DNA of 64,000 bases from a bacterium (GCA_020444265.1 JAHLLH010000009.1:72427-136426), one strand, 5' to 3'. Numbered from the stretch's first letter, positions 51,495-61,092 are shown. Notes: generated by a model not told the origin, from the sequence alone. Numbers and translations: made by a program.

Positions 51495-53879
51495 ATGCCG
51501 TCCAAACTGTTAATTGTCGAATCCCCTGCCAAAGCGAAAACGTTGTCCCGCTACCTCGGCAAGGATTATACGATAAAAGCATCGATGGGCCACATCCGTG
51601 ACTTGCCCTCCAGCAAACTCGCGGTAGATGTGGACCAGAACTTTCTGCCCCAGTACCAGATTATTCCCGCAAAGAAGAAAGCGGTTGCTGATCTGAAGAA
51701 GGCAGCAGAGCGGGCTAACGAAATCCTGCTCGCAACGGACCCTGATCGCGAGGGGGAGGCGATTGCCTGGCACATTGCACACATCCTGGGCAATGGTGGG
51801 GCAAAGACCCCGATCCACCGTGTCATGTTCAATGAAATTACCAAGGACGCGGTCAAGCTGGCGGTCAATTCACCTGGCGAGATCGACTTGCACAAGGTGG
51901 ATGCTCAGCAGGCGAGACGAGTTCTGGATCGTCTGGTAGGCTATCTCGTCAGCCAGCAGTTGTGGGGTGTGGTTGCAAAGGGAACATCGGCGGGACGCGT
52001 CCAGTCAGTTGCCTTGCGTCTGATTGTCGAACGCGAAGAAGAGATCGAAGCATTTGTTCCGGAAGAATACTGGAACATCGGCGCGTTGGCCTCGGTTGAA
52101 ACGTGTGATCCATTTTCGGTCAAACTGGTCAAGATGGCGGGTGAAGAGGCTGTGGTGTCCAACGGTGAAATCGCCGGCCAGATCACCCATCACCTCGAAA
52201 CGATGCCAGCTAAACTGGCCGATGTTCGTCACCGCACCAGTAGCCAGAAACCTCAGGCTCCCTTTACCACCTCGACCTTGCAGCAGGAAGCGGCACGCCG
52301 TCTGCGGATGGGTGTGAAGCGAACGATGTCCGTGGCTCAACGCTTGTACGAAGGAACTGAACTGGGCGAAGCCGGCGCAGTGGGTCTCATTACCTACATG
52401 CGTACCGATTCGACCCGTGTTTCGCCGGTCGCAGTGGATGCGGCGCGTGCCTTCGTTCAGGCGACTTACGGTGACAAATTCCTCAGCCCCAAGGCTCGCA
52501 TATTCACCGGCAAGAAGGGTAAGCGAACCCAGGATGCCCACGAAGCAATTCGTCCGACCAGCACCGAATATCCGCCTGCGAAAGTTAAAAAGTACCTTAA
52601 GCCGGAAGAATTCCGTCTCTACGAACTGATCTGGAATCGCTACATGGCGACCCAGATGGCAGATGCGAAATACTCAGGGGTTACTGTCGAAGTGGCCGTT
52701 GGAGAAGAGGGTGGAGCACCTGCTGGCAGCGATGGAAAGAAAGGCGAAGCTCCCTACCTGCTGCGTGCGGTGGGACGGAAATTGATCTTTGCCGGCTTCC
52801 GCACCCTCTGGGGTGAATCGGAGAAAGAGGAGGGGGAGAAGAAAGAGGGCGACGAGGAAACGACCGAGCTGCCGGACATCTTCTATTCAGATGCACCCAA
52901 GGCAAAGCAGCCCGCAGTCGGTGCAGATGCAAATGTCTCCTCGGTGACAAGTGAGCAGAAATTCACCCAACCGCCTGCACGCTACAGCGAATCGATGCTG
53001 GTGAAAACCCTTGATGAACTAGGCATTGGCCGCCCCTCGACCTACGCCTCGATTATTGGTACCATCCAGGATCGCAAGTACGTTGAGCGGGATGAGAAAC
53101 GGAAGCTGTTGCCCACCGAACTTGGGCGGACGGTTAACAAAATCCTGGTCAACGAGTTCGAGAGTGTCTTCAATGTCAAGTTTACGGCTGAGATGGAAGA
53201 TGCACTCGATGATGTGGAAGATGGTGGGGATTGGACCGAAACCGTTCGTAAATTCTGGGAACCCTTCAAAGAGAAGATCGACCAGTTCAAGGGGCGGAAG
53301 AAGGAGATCAAGGAGAATGTGGTCGAGCGGACCGGCCGTACCTGCCCGTCCTGCAACAAGGGTGAGCTGATTGTCCGTTTTGGTCGCTTCGGCAAGTTTG
53401 TCGCCTGCGATCAATATCCCGACTGCAAGTACATCGAGAAGGAAAACGGCGAGGCGAAGGCGGAGCCGGAAAAGATCGGACGGGAATGTCCGACCTGCGG
53501 CAAAGGTGAGCTGGTGAAACGCCAGGGCCGTTTCGGTGAGTTCATCTCCTGCAACCGTTACCCGAAGTGCAAGCACACGGAAGAAATTCCAGGCGCGGAG
53601 AAGAAAGGGCCCGGTGGAAATCTGCCGGATGTGTCGATTCCCTGTCCGCGTGAAGGGTGCGGCGGAACCATCGTCGCGAAGCGTACCCGACGTGGAAAGG
53701 TTTTCTACTCCTGCACGAATTGGAAAGAGAAGAAGTGCGATGTGGCATTTTGGGATTTGCCGATTGAGAAGGAGTGCCCTGAATGCCACTACCCGATCCG
53801 TGTGGTAAAGGGCAAGAATCTCGTCTGCCCGGAGTGTAAGCACAAGGAGGAGTATGTCCCAGAAGACGCAGATGCGTGA
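51495..53879 (+). CDS. topA: DNA topoisomerase I (type IA)
   Basis: 794 residues from ATG 51495 (GGAGAA upstream). TOPRIM begins LLIVESPAKAKTLSRYLG and includes the metal-binding ATDPDREGE at about 80-88. The active-site Tyr is Tyr301 in GLITYMRTDSTR. The C-terminus carries four Cys4 zinc ribbons (CPSCNKGE...YPDC, CPTCGKGE...YPKC, CPREGCGG...KKC, CPECHYPI...CPEC). It relaxes negative supercoils. Its last 26 bases overlap xerC. Confidence 0.96.
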   Translation: MPSKLLIVESPAKAKTLSRYLGKDYTIKASMGHIRDLPSSKLAVDVDQNFLPQYQIIPAKKKAVADLKKAAERANEILLATDPDREGEAIAWHIAHILGNGGAKTPIHRVMFNEITKDAVKLAVNSPGEIDLHKVDAQQARRVLDRLVGYLVSQQLWGVVAKGTSAGRVQSVALRLIVEREEEIEAFVPEEYWNIGALASVETCDPFSVKLVKMAGEEAVVSNGEIAGQITHHLETMPAKLADVRHRTSSQKPQAPFTTSTLQQEAARRLRMGVKRTMSVAQRLYEGTELGEAGAVGLITYMRTDSTRVSPVAVDAARAFVQATYGDKFLSPKARIFTGKKGKRTQDAHEAIRPTSTEYPPAKVKKYLKPEEFRLYELIWNRYMATQMADAKYSGVTVEVAVGEEGGAPAGSDGKKGEAPYLLRAVGRKLIFAGFRTLWGESEKEEGEKKEGDEETTELPDIFYSDAPKAKQPAVGADANVSSVTSEQKFTQPPARYSESMLVKTLDELGIGRPSTYASIIGTIQDRKYVERDEKRKLLPTELGRTVNKILVNEFESVFNVKFTAEMEDALDDVEDGGDWTETVRKFWEPFKEKIDQFKGRKKEIKENVVERTGRTCPSCNKGELIVRFGRFGKFVACDQYPDCKYIEKENGEAKAEPEKIGRECPTCGKGELVKRQGRFGEFISCNRYPKCKHTEEIPGAEKKGPGGNLPDVSIPCPREGCGGTIVAKRTRRGKVFYSCTNWKEKKCDVAFWDLPIEKECPECHYPIRVVKGKNLVCPECKHKEEYVPEDADA

Positions 53880-54828
53880 GCTGCTTGCAGCTTACCTGGA
53901 TGATCTGCGGGCCGTACGCAATGTGTCGCAGCACACGTTGAAAGCGTACGAATCGGACATCTCCACATTCATCGACCAACTTGAGGCGCGGGCAGGCAGT
54001 ATGCCCGCGCCTTCCTCTATTCCCATGCGATGGGTCAGGCGGTATCTCGGGGAGCGAGTCGAAAAGGGGGCAAGCCGTGCGACTGCCGCACGAATTTTGT
54101 CGTCCCTCAAGGGCTTTTTTCGCTATCTTGTGGAACGGGGGGAGATTGATAGTTCACCGGCGGAGGCGATCGAAGGGCCCAAGCTGGGTAGACGGCTGCC
54201 CCATGTCCCCTCAGTTGATACTGTTGCTGCCGCAGTAGCCGCGACCACACCGGACGATGATGTTCAGACCGCACGAGACACCGCATTACTTGAGATTCTC
54301 TATGGCTGTGGCCTTCGGGTTGCAGAGGCGGTGGCGCTCAACAGAGCCTCGTTGGATCTGAAACGGAACTGGGTGCGTGTCATAGGCAAGCGGAACAAGG
54401 AACGGATGGTTCCCCTTGGCAAACCGGCGAGGGAGGCGCTCGAACACTGGCTTGCAATGCGCACCGAATGGGCAGGATCTACCAGCGGTGATGCACTCTT
54501 TCTCGGGGTTCGGGGTGGACGTCTGAATGTGCGGACGGCATTCGATGTCGTTCGTTCACGGTTGGCTGAAGCTGGCGAGGTGAAAGGGAAACACCCGCAC
54601 GCATTAAGACATGCGTTTGCCACGCATATGCTTGAAAATGGTGCGGATCTTTCCTCGGTCAAAGAGCTGCTCGGACATGAAAGCCTTTCGACCACACAGA
54701 TCTACACGCACGTTACCGCCGAGCATTTGAAACGGGTTTACTCGGACAAGCATCCACGCGCGGGGGGCACGCCCCCGTCTGAAAAGGAGGCGACTGGCAC
54801 GATACGGGATGAGTCTGGACGAAAGTAA
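53854..54828 (+). CDS. xerC: Tyrosine recombinase XerC/XerD-like
   Basis: 324 residues. An N-terminal SAM-like core-binding domain (YLDDLRAVRNVSQHTLKAYESD) is followed by the catalytic domain with Arg in CGLRVAEAVAL, Lys in GKRNKER, HALRH, His in LLGHESLSTTQ and the nucleophile Tyr in QIYTHV. It acts on dif at chromosome dimer resolution. The C-terminal tail (SDKHPRAGG and a basic/Ser end) is longer than the core. It follows topA with a 26-base overlap, a common order (topA-xerC). XerC versus XerD cannot be settled from one protein. Confidence 0.93.
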   Translation: MSQKTQMRELLAAYLDDLRAVRNVSQHTLKAYESDISTFIDQLEARAGSMPAPSSIPMRWVRRYLGERVEKGASRATAARILSSLKGFFRYLVERGEIDSSPAEAIEGPKLGRRLPHVPSVDTVAAAVAATTPDDDVQTARDTALLEILYGCGLRVAEAVALNRASLDLKRNWVRVIGKRNKERMVPLGKPAREALEHWLAMRTEWAGSTSGDALFLGVRGGRLNVRTAFDVVRSRLAEAGEVKGKHPHALRHAFATHMLENGADLSSVKELLGHESLSTTQIYTHVTAEHLKRVYSDKHPRAGGTPPSEKEATGTIRDESGRK

Positions 54829-54894
54829 GAGTTTGACGGACATGAGCCGGGGCGAACTCTATCCCGGCGATCCCAACAGAAGAAGGAGGCGACA

Positions 54895-55182
54895 ATGCAG
54901 GTAATTATCCAGGGCCATGGCATTAACGTACGCGACGAGTTGAAGGAATATATCGAGAAAGAACTAGCCCGCCTGGAGAAGCTGCATGACCGGATAACCG
55001 ATGTCGATGTCGTCCTCGATGGAAAGCTTCACTACAAGGAAGCTAATATCAAGGTGAGTGTGCCAGAAGACTTGCTGATTGCATCGGAAAAAGCCGACAA
55101 GTTTGAGGTTGCAACCAAGGCAGCGGTCGACAAACTTGTCGACCAGTTGAAGAAGTACAAGGAGAAGTTGCGGGGGCATTGA
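54895..55182 (+). CDS. hpf: Ribosome hibernation promoting factor (short form)
   Basis: 95 residues, the short form. MQVIIQGHGINVRDELKEYIEKELARLEKL, abbreviated here, matches the N-terminal beta-alpha of RaiA/HPF; it is followed by the strand VDVVLDGKLHYKEANIKVSV. It binds the ribosome A/P sites under starvation. GAAGGAGG precedes the ATG. It sits seven bases before hprK, in a run that also carries PTS regulatory proteins. Confidence 0.93.
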   Translation: MQVIIQGHGINVRDELKEYIEKELARLEKLHDRITDVDVVLDGKLHYKEANIKVSVPEDLLIASEKADKFEVATKAAVDKLVDQLKKYKEKLRGH

Positions 55183-55188
55183 TCGCTG

Positions 55189-56205
55189 ATGACAACACCC
55201 TTGACAGATAAAGAAAAGCAGACGGGGCAGAGCCTGGACCATATCGAGGTCAAGGAACTGTTTGACGATAACCATGAGCGTCTGGAGCTGACAATTCTTG
55301 CCGGTGCGCAGCAGAGCGGTATGAACCGTCGCATCGAGCAGAAAGAGCTGCACCGCCCGGGACTTGCCCTGGCTGGCTTTCTTGAGCTGTTCACGTATCA
55401 TCGTGTTCAGATTCTTGGAAACACCGAGACCCAGTACTTAAAGGGTCTCGGTGTTTCTGGACGTACCTCGGCCATATCAAAGCTGATGGGATTTGATATT
55501 CCCTGCATCATCATCGCGAATGGCAATGAACCGGCGGAAGAAATGATCGCCGAAGCCAATGAGCGACACATTCCTGTCCTCGGATCGCCGAGGACCACAA
55601 CTGACCTGATTCATCTCCTGTCCGACTACCTGGATGATCGTTTCGCACCCTGGATCACCGTTCATGGTAGCCTGGTGGATGTGTATGGCACAGGGATGCT
55701 TTTCAGCGGGCGCAGCGGTATCGGCAAGTCGGAAATTGCCCTTGACCTGGTTGAACGTGGGCATCGCCTGGTGGCCGATGACATTATCCGTCTCGACAAG
55801 AAGGCGGAGGGAGTCCTGATGGGCTCGGCTCCGGACATGATTCGCCACATCATGGAGGTTCGTGGTGTCGGCCTGATTGATGTCCGGCGTATGTTTGGTG
55901 TGCGCGGGATCCGGATGCAGAAACGTGTCGAAGTCGAGGTACGTCTCGAAGAATGGGACGATACCATCGAATGGGAGCGAATCGGTTTGGATTACGAATC
56001 CACTACGCTTCTTGGTGTGCCGATTCCGATGTTGCGCCTGCCGATTTTCCCCGGCAAAAACATCTCGATGGTCGCGGAAGTGATCGCGCTGCAGATTCAT
56101 CTGCGGGTCTATGGGGTGAACCCGGCTGAAGAACTGAACAAACGAATGCTGGAAGAAGTGGACAAGCAGCGGTTGAAGAACTACCTCATTCGGGACTTTG
56201 AATGA
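55189..56205 (+). CDS. hprK: HPr kinase/phosphorylase
   Basis: 338 residues. The N-terminal domain carries KELHRPGLALAGFLELF and the C-terminal domain the kinase P-loop GRSGIGKS at 174-181, with DIIRLD, GHRLVADD and the signature IMEVRGVGLIDVRRMFG. It phosphorylates HPr at Ser46 to control carbon metabolism. No HPr gene is in the window. Its ATP-binding residues are intact. It overlaps the EIIA gene by four bases. Confidence 0.96.
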   Translation: MTTPLTDKEKQTGQSLDHIEVKELFDDNHERLELTILAGAQQSGMNRRIEQKELHRPGLALAGFLELFTYHRVQILGNTETQYLKGLGVSGRTSAISKLMGFDIPCIIIANGNEPAEEMIAEANERHIPVLGSPRTTTDLIHLLSDYLDDRFAPWITVHGSLVDVYGTGMLFSGRSGIGKSEIALDLVERGHRLVADDIIRLDKKAEGVLMGSAPDMIRHIMEVRGVGLIDVRRMFGVRGIRMQKRVEVEVRLEEWDDTIEWERIGLDYESTTLLGVPIPMLRLPIFPGKNISMVAEVIALQIHLRVYGVNPAEELNKRMLEEVDKQRLKNYLIRDFE

Positions 56206-56585
56206 TCATTGGGGCGTTGATTGTGACCCATGGCGAGCTGGGACGTGTCCTTGTCGAGGAGGCTGAACACCTCGTCGGTGGCCAGGAACGTTTCAAGTCG
56301 GTCAGTACTCGCGGCCTTTCCGCCTCTGATATTACTGACAGGATTCGCGAGCTGGTCCTGGATGAACCGTGGATCATTTTCACAGATACGCCGGGCACAT
56401 CCCCAACCGTCCGGTCGTGCGTCGCCATCCGTGAAGGGCAGGCAGTTGTTACAGGTGTCAATCTCGGTATGATTTTATCCTTTCTTGTTCACCGAGACCA
56501 TTTAAGTGTGCAGGAACTCGCTCAACGGATGGTTGATGATGGCCGCCGCTGCCTCGACATCCGCTGGCCGCTGAACACGGGGTAG
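56202..56585 (+). CDS. PTS EIIA protein, mannose family
   Basis: 127 residues of the EIIA-Man fold. The phosphorylation site is His10 in GALIVTHGELG. The later VVTGVNLGMILSFLVHRD matches the core strand. Only the A domain is present. It is followed by an EIIB-Man gene two bases on, but no EIIC/EIID is in the window, so a regulatory rather than transport role is likely. In the same run as HprK. Confidence 0.88.
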   Translation: MIIGALIVTHGELGRVLVEEAEHLVGGQERFKSVSTRGLSASDITDRIRELVLDEPWIIFTDTPGTSPTVRSCVAIREGQAVVTGVNLGMILSFLVHRDHLSVQELAQRMVDDGRRCLDIRWPLNTG

Positions 56586-56587
56586 GT

Positions 56588-57076
56588 ATGAAAGGGCTGG
56601 TAATCAGGGTGGATGACCGTCTCGTGCACGGTCAAATCCTTTATGGCTGGTTGCAGGGTTGGCCTGCAGACGAAGTCTGGCTTGCGAACGATCGAGTCTC
56701 GAGCGATCCTGTTGAACGGCAGGTTTACCTCGATTTGCTCGGGGGAGTCAATCCTTCCGGAATCCTTCCAATCGATGAAGCAATCTTGCGTTTCGGTGGA
56801 AAGAAACAGGTTAATGGGCGTATACTACTGATTCTTGAATCATGCGGTGACCTTGCACGGATGCTGAAGGGGGGAGTCTGCCCGTCAGAAGCACATCTTG
56901 GCAATCTTGCCAGGCATGATGGTCATACAGTGCTGTCATCGAATGTTGCAGTCAGTCCACAGGACAGGGAGGCTCTTGAGCAGATCCTGGCGAGCGGCTG
57001 TAACGTCACCATACGAGATTTGCCTTCTTCCACGGCAATACCCCTGAAGAAGGCGCTGGAGGAGATGAACACGTGA
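56588..57076 (+). CDS. PTS EIIB protein, mannose family
   Basis: 162 residues. The phosphorylation site is His14 in RVDDRLVHGQILYGW, the standard EIIB-Man opening. Later phrases are VWLANDRVSSDPVERQVYLDLL and HLGNLARHDGHTVLSSNV. As with EIIA, the membrane subunits are absent here. It overlaps the MCE gene by four bases (GTGA). Confidence 0.9.
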   Translation: MKGLVIRVDDRLVHGQILYGWLQGWPADEVWLANDRVSSDPVERQVYLDLLGGVNPSGILPIDEAILRFGGKKQVNGRILLILESCGDLARMLKGGVCPSEAHLGNLARHDGHTVLSSNVAVSPQDREALEQILASGCNVTIRDLPSSTAIPLKKALEEMNT

Positions 57077-57969
57077 GCGTGAACCGGAGGCGACTCGACG
57101 AATTTTCGGTCGGGGTAACCGTCCTGGCCGCCATCATCATTTTGATTGGCGGGATCATCTGGGGCAAGGGCATCAGTTTTAATTCCAAGCATGAGATTTA
57201 CGAGGTTCAGTTCCCCGAGGTCTACGGACTGAAAGAGGGAAGCTCGGTCCTCATTCAAGGTGTTGCGCACGGCAAGGTTGGCATGATTACCCTCAATAGC
57301 GAGGGGGCGCGTGTCCAAATCCTCATCGATACAGATGTTGATCTCTATGACGATGCCAAGGTTATCCTCTTTACGCCGCAGTTAATGGGTGGACGGATGG
57401 TCACCATCGACCCTGGTGAGGGGCCCGCGAAACTCAAACCGGGTGCCCTTTTGAAGGGGGAGGTACCTGCCGGTATGGGTGAGGTGATGGCTGCATCGGG
57501 TGAGGTGCTCGATGAACTGCTTTCCATGATCCAGCAGCTTAACACGACAGCGAGACGTGTCGATTCCATTTTTGTCAAGAGCGACATGGTCTACCGTGTT
57601 GACCGCACCCTGACCGACCTGACTGACATGACGTCGGCGATGAAACGTGACCTGGCGATGACAACTTCTTCCCTCCGCGATGGCGCCGCACAGATTCGCA
57701 ATTCGAGCGAAGAGTTCAACACTCTCCTGGTCGACAACCGTCCCCGGATCGACAGCCTGATGGTTCGTCTCAACAGCATCGCCACAGAAGCAGACAACTT
57801 CTCAAGCAGCTTGGAAACGTTCGGCAATCAGCTCACCAGCCAGGAAGGTTCGTTGGGTAAACTGATGTACTCGGACAGCCTGCACGATGAACTGGTCCGG
57901 ACCATTGCCGATACCGACAGCCTGATTAAGCGCTTGAAAAAAGAAGGTATCAAGGTCAGCTTGTTTTAG
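57073..57969 (+). CDS. MCE-domain protein (MlaD-like)
   Basis: 298 residues starting at GTG. A transmembrane anchor (VGVTVLAAIIILIGGIIWG, about 13-31) is followed by the MCE domain: YEVQFPEVYGLKEGSSVLIQGVAHGKVGMI, abbreviated, then TPQLMGGRMVTIDPG. A long coiled-coil region of about 150 residues follows. MCE proteins form hexameric rings that carry lipids between membranes. No MlaE/MlaF is nearby, so its partners are elsewhere. Last gene of the topA-to-mce run. Confidence 0.88.
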   Translation: MSVNRRRLDEFSVGVTVLAAIIILIGGIIWGKGISFNSKHEIYEVQFPEVYGLKEGSSVLIQGVAHGKVGMITLNSEGARVQILIDTDVDLYDDAKVILFTPQLMGGRMVTIDPGEGPAKLKPGALLKGEVPAGMGEVMAASGEVLDELLSMIQQLNTTARRVDSIFVKSDMVYRVDRTLTDLTDMTSAMKRDLAMTTSSLRDGAAQIRNSSEEFNTLLVDNRPRIDSLMVRLNSIATEADNFSSSLETFGNQLTSQEGSLGKLMYSDSLHDELVRTIADTDSLIKRLKKEGIKVSLF

Positions 57970-58313
57970 ACTCAATACGTAGTTCATCCATTGACCTTCG
58001 TCAGCATGTTGACGGAGGTCGTTTTTTGTATCCCCTCCTACTCAAGCAAACTCCGGATCGAGAAGTTGGCATTGGCTTTGCAATTTGCAGACGTAGAAAT
58101 ATTGCCTGAAGCACACGTCTGACTCGTAACGCACAGCTATGAAAACGGTTGACAGGACAAGCGGCAAAAAAAACGTTGGCAGGCCTGGGAGGGGAGCACA
58201 CAATGGTGTGTACGGCATGCACAACGTCTGTAGAAATGAATTACCTGCTAGTCCAATCCTCTCCCCGCCAGAAAGAGAACAAAGCAAAGCAATAATACAG
58301 GTAGGGCCGGAAG
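57970..58313. other. Intergenic region after the MCE gene
   Basis: It contains the terminator at 57993-58027. The rest shows no gene, RNA or repeat I could support. It precedes the large secreted protein and presumably carries its promoter. Confidence 0.5.
57993..58027 (+). terminator. Rho-independent terminator after the MCE gene
   Basis: An 11-bp stem GACCTTCGTCA / TGACGGAGGTC with one G-U pair and a 6-base loop is followed by a G and six T residues, 24 bases after the stop. Confidence 0.9.
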
Positions 58314-61022
58314 ATGAGAACGATGCTCGTGCTGTTGTTCGTCCTGTTGTTCTGCACACCACCTGCACACGCTGATATACGCGATCTTGGAAGTGGTCTC
58401 CTCTCGCTTCGAGGGGATACCTATCAACTCATCCTCGATTGTTCCGGTGGGGTGTCGGGCAAGCCTTTAAGTATTCATGATCGCTCATTGCTTCAAAGCC
58501 TTAACAAGGCGGATAGTGACCCTGAATCGCCTGCGCTGACCCTGGTCGCAGGAAATGTTCAATCCCCTGTTTTTCCGCAGGTTCTCGGCTTCGAGATCAT
58601 CGGACTGGATTCCCTCGTCATCCAGAGCCAGCTTGTCACTTCGGTACCAGCCGCAGCTCCTCTCCTGGTTCGTCAGACCCTTATCACGCAGCACAACCAG
58701 CTCCTGATGGAGCTCGACTTCACTGTAGATGACACTACCGATCTACTTGACGAGGTGTACCTGGATATTGATGGGAATGACGAATCCGTGCTGCATTTTG
58801 TCAATGCTCATCAGACGATTGATGTTGACTACAACAAACCGCAAGCGGCCAGCTATGGCATGCAACTGGGTGTCGTGGTTCGAAATCTTGCTGACCGAAT
58901 GATGCTGGTTCCATCCAATCCATACTACGGCTACTTTGAGCACGATGATGACGGATTGCGCAATATCATCTTCCGTACGAAAGAACCGCATGGCACGGAA
59001 CCGGGACCACTGGTTCATTCCGTGTTGGTCCCGGGACAACATGTTGTTCGCAACTATAGTCTTGTCTTCGTTGAAGGCGCTGGGGTGTCTGTGCTTCCCG
59101 ATGACAACTATCTCTTTATATCTCCACATTCGTACGGACGGGACGGAACTGTGGGCTTAATTGGTGACGATCTGCCATTGCGCAACAATTGGACACCGAT
59201 TACGGTGCCCGATGATCCGGATGAGCCAACCAAAAGTGCCATCGTTCAGCTTATGAATGAGCATCCCAACCTCCAGATGAACCTGGTTATCACGTATGAT
59301 TATCTGAAAGACTTCTGGCCAGTGGGGAGTGCGATTACCCGCGGATGGAGTATGAATCGCGGCAATGTCAGCTTTGTGCCCTTTGACGCGAGTGATGGTG
59401 ATCGCTGCCTTCGTATGGATGTAAGCGCAGATACCAATGTCTACGTCGAGCAGAGCGTCGAGCTTGAGGCAGGTGATCTGGTTACCGTTTCAGTGGACTA
59501 CATGCTGCCGGGTCCCCTCGCCGAGGGGGGTAGGCTTACCTTCAGTCTCTTCAACGAAGAGAATGGGTATGAGTATTGGTCCTGGCTCACCGATCCAGCC
59601 CCTTCATGGACGTCTGCTGAAGTCCCATTGACCCTTCCCGTCCCAGAGGATGGGACATATACCTTTCGCATCACCCTCGCGCGTGCTGGCTGTAGCGTAT
59701 TTATCGATAACATCAGCCTGGATGCTAGCGGACGGGATGTCAGCTTGAGGAATCCCGGTTTTGAGTTGGGCCACACACATCTGACCTACCTCGATGGACG
59801 ATATCGTTGGTCGGATGTTCGCTCGGATCACAACATGGTCGAGCACGCGACTGAGGAGTACCGCGAATTCCTTCAACGGCTTGATTCGAAAACAGTCCTC
59901 TACGGATTTGAGGATCGGATTGGTACCGGGATCCACGCTTTGCATCATTCATCTAAAGGCAATTTTGTCGGATCTGCCCCGATCGGTCAGGATTTTTCAC
60001 TCGTTGATCCCGAGGTCCATCGTAGTACCATGGACGGCATCTTTCATGACTGGGAACAACTCGGTTTAAGCCGTCGAGCTGTGGACATCATGCGCACATC
60101 CGGGATTCACTACCACCATCAGACAGTCCAGGAAGCGTTGCGACATGAGATTCGTTGGATGGATGCCGGGTTGGACCCAAATGCACGTTCACTCTTCCCC
60201 TGCTATGGGTATGGAGAGCAAATCTGGCTTCAGAACACCATCGGTTGGTTCGATGCCGCACCCGGCGGATTTTCGAGCTTCCAGCCAACCTATGAAACCA
60301 TGGCTCAGGGCGGGGTGGCGATGCTGGGCTTCCATCCTCGCGCACTCTTCTACCACAATCAGAACCTGGATGGCAAGGAGTGGCTGTCGGATCAAATATC
60401 AACCCTTGAACAGCTCTTTCCACATTCCTGTTGGGAACGAGTTGAAGACATCGCCTACCGTGGGCGATCACTCGACAGCCTGCGCATCCTCGCTCAGTAT
60501 GTTGATCCCATCACCCTGGAACAGGTCGTCGAATTCGAAGGGGTAGCGCATGATGGGACCACGATGATGCTGTTGCTTAATCCTTGGATCAGCGTCAATT
60601 CCAATGCGATGCTGAATGGGTCCATCGAATTGCCACTCGAATCTCGAGAATTACGGCGATTTATCGTATTGCCAGATTTAGAGAACGGTCATCACGAACT
60701 TCGCTTTCGAACAGTAAGCGTCTCCAATGAGGCGCCCGTTTCAACCTTGCCAGCGGAATCGAGTCTCGATGTCTGGCCGCTACCGAGCAATGGCCCGGTG
60801 CGCGTACAGTGGAAGGATTCGCGATTACTTGAGCATGTGACGGGCGTCTTGTATAACCTTCAGGGCAGAGTAGTTAAACGTTTCGAGTGGCAGCCTTCGA
60901 ACTACCAGGTCAATGCCATTCTACCCATGAGTGATGTCGCCAGCGGGCTCTACCTGCTGCGTCTCTCGCATCCGGGCGATGCCGATCTGATAAAGGTCAG
61001 GCGTGTTTTGATGATCAAATGA
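58314..61022 (+). CDS. Large secreted protein of unknown function with CBM-like region and C-terminal sorting domain
   Basis: 902 residues; the second ATG at 58323 has better spacing from GGAAG. The signal peptide ends near PPAHA. The first 300 residues are beta-rich and unrecognised. About residues 340-480 (GWSMNRGNVSFVPFDASDGD, ITLARAGCSVFIDNISLD) look like a carbohydrate-binding-type beta-sandwich. The middle (HYHHQTVQEALRHEIRWMDAG, GWFDAAPGGFSSF) looks like a catalytic alpha/beta domain, but I see no known active-site motif. The last 85 residues (LDVWPLPSNGPVRVQW, LYNLQGRVVKRF, ASGLYLLRLS) form an Ig-like sorting domain. Probably a surface or extracellular glycan-acting protein; that is inference. 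Confidence 0.78.
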   Translation: MRTMLVLLFVLLFCTPPAHADIRDLGSGLLSLRGDTYQLILDCSGGVSGKPLSIHDRSLLQSLNKADSDPESPALTLVAGNVQSPVFPQVLGFEIIGLDSLVIQSQLVTSVPAAAPLLVRQTLITQHNQLLMELDFTVDDTTDLLDEVYLDIDGNDESVLHFVNAHQTIDVDYNKPQAASYGMQLGVVVRNLADRMMLVPSNPYYGYFEHDDDGLRNIIFRTKEPHGTEPGPLVHSVLVPGQHVVRNYSLVFVEGAGVSVLPDDNYLFISPHSYGRDGTVGLIGDDLPLRNNWTPITVPDDPDEPTKSAIVQLMNEHPNLQMNLVITYDYLKDFWPVGSAITRGWSMNRGNVSFVPFDASDGDRCLRMDVSADTNVYVEQSVELEAGDLVTVSVDYMLPGPLAEGGRLTFSLFNEENGYEYWSWLTDPAPSWTSAEVPLTLPVPEDGTYTFRITLARAGCSVFIDNISLDASGRDVSLRNPGFELGHTHLTYLDGRYRWSDVRSDHNMVEHATEEYREFLQRLDSKTVLYGFEDRIGTGIHALHHSSKGNFVGSAPIGQDFSLVDPEVHRSTMDGIFHDWEQLGLSRRAVDIMRTSGIHYHHQTVQEALRHEIRWMDAGLDPNARSLFPCYGYGEQIWLQNTIGWFDAAPGGFSSFQPTYETMAQGGVAMLGFHPRALFYHNQNLDGKEWLSDQISTLEQLFPHSCWERVEDIAYRGRSLDSLRILAQYVDPITLEQVVEFEGVAHDGTTMMLLLNPWISVNSNAMLNGSIELPLESRELRRFIVLPDLENGHHELRFRTVSVSNEAPVSTLPAESSLDVWPLPSNGPVRVQWKDSRLLEHVTGVLYNLQGRVVKRFEWQPSNYQVNAILPMSDVASGLYLLRLSHPGDADLIKVRRVLMIK

Positions 61023-61092
61023 AAACATGCAGTAGTAAGGAACGTTCAGTCAGAACTCTTGACCTGCTACAACACCTATCTCTGACATCAGT

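Noticed and set aside
53854..54828. Integrase of a mobile element
   Set aside because: Its size, domain order and overlap with topA fit the housekeeping XerC/D recombinase. No attachment-site repeats or phage genes were seen.
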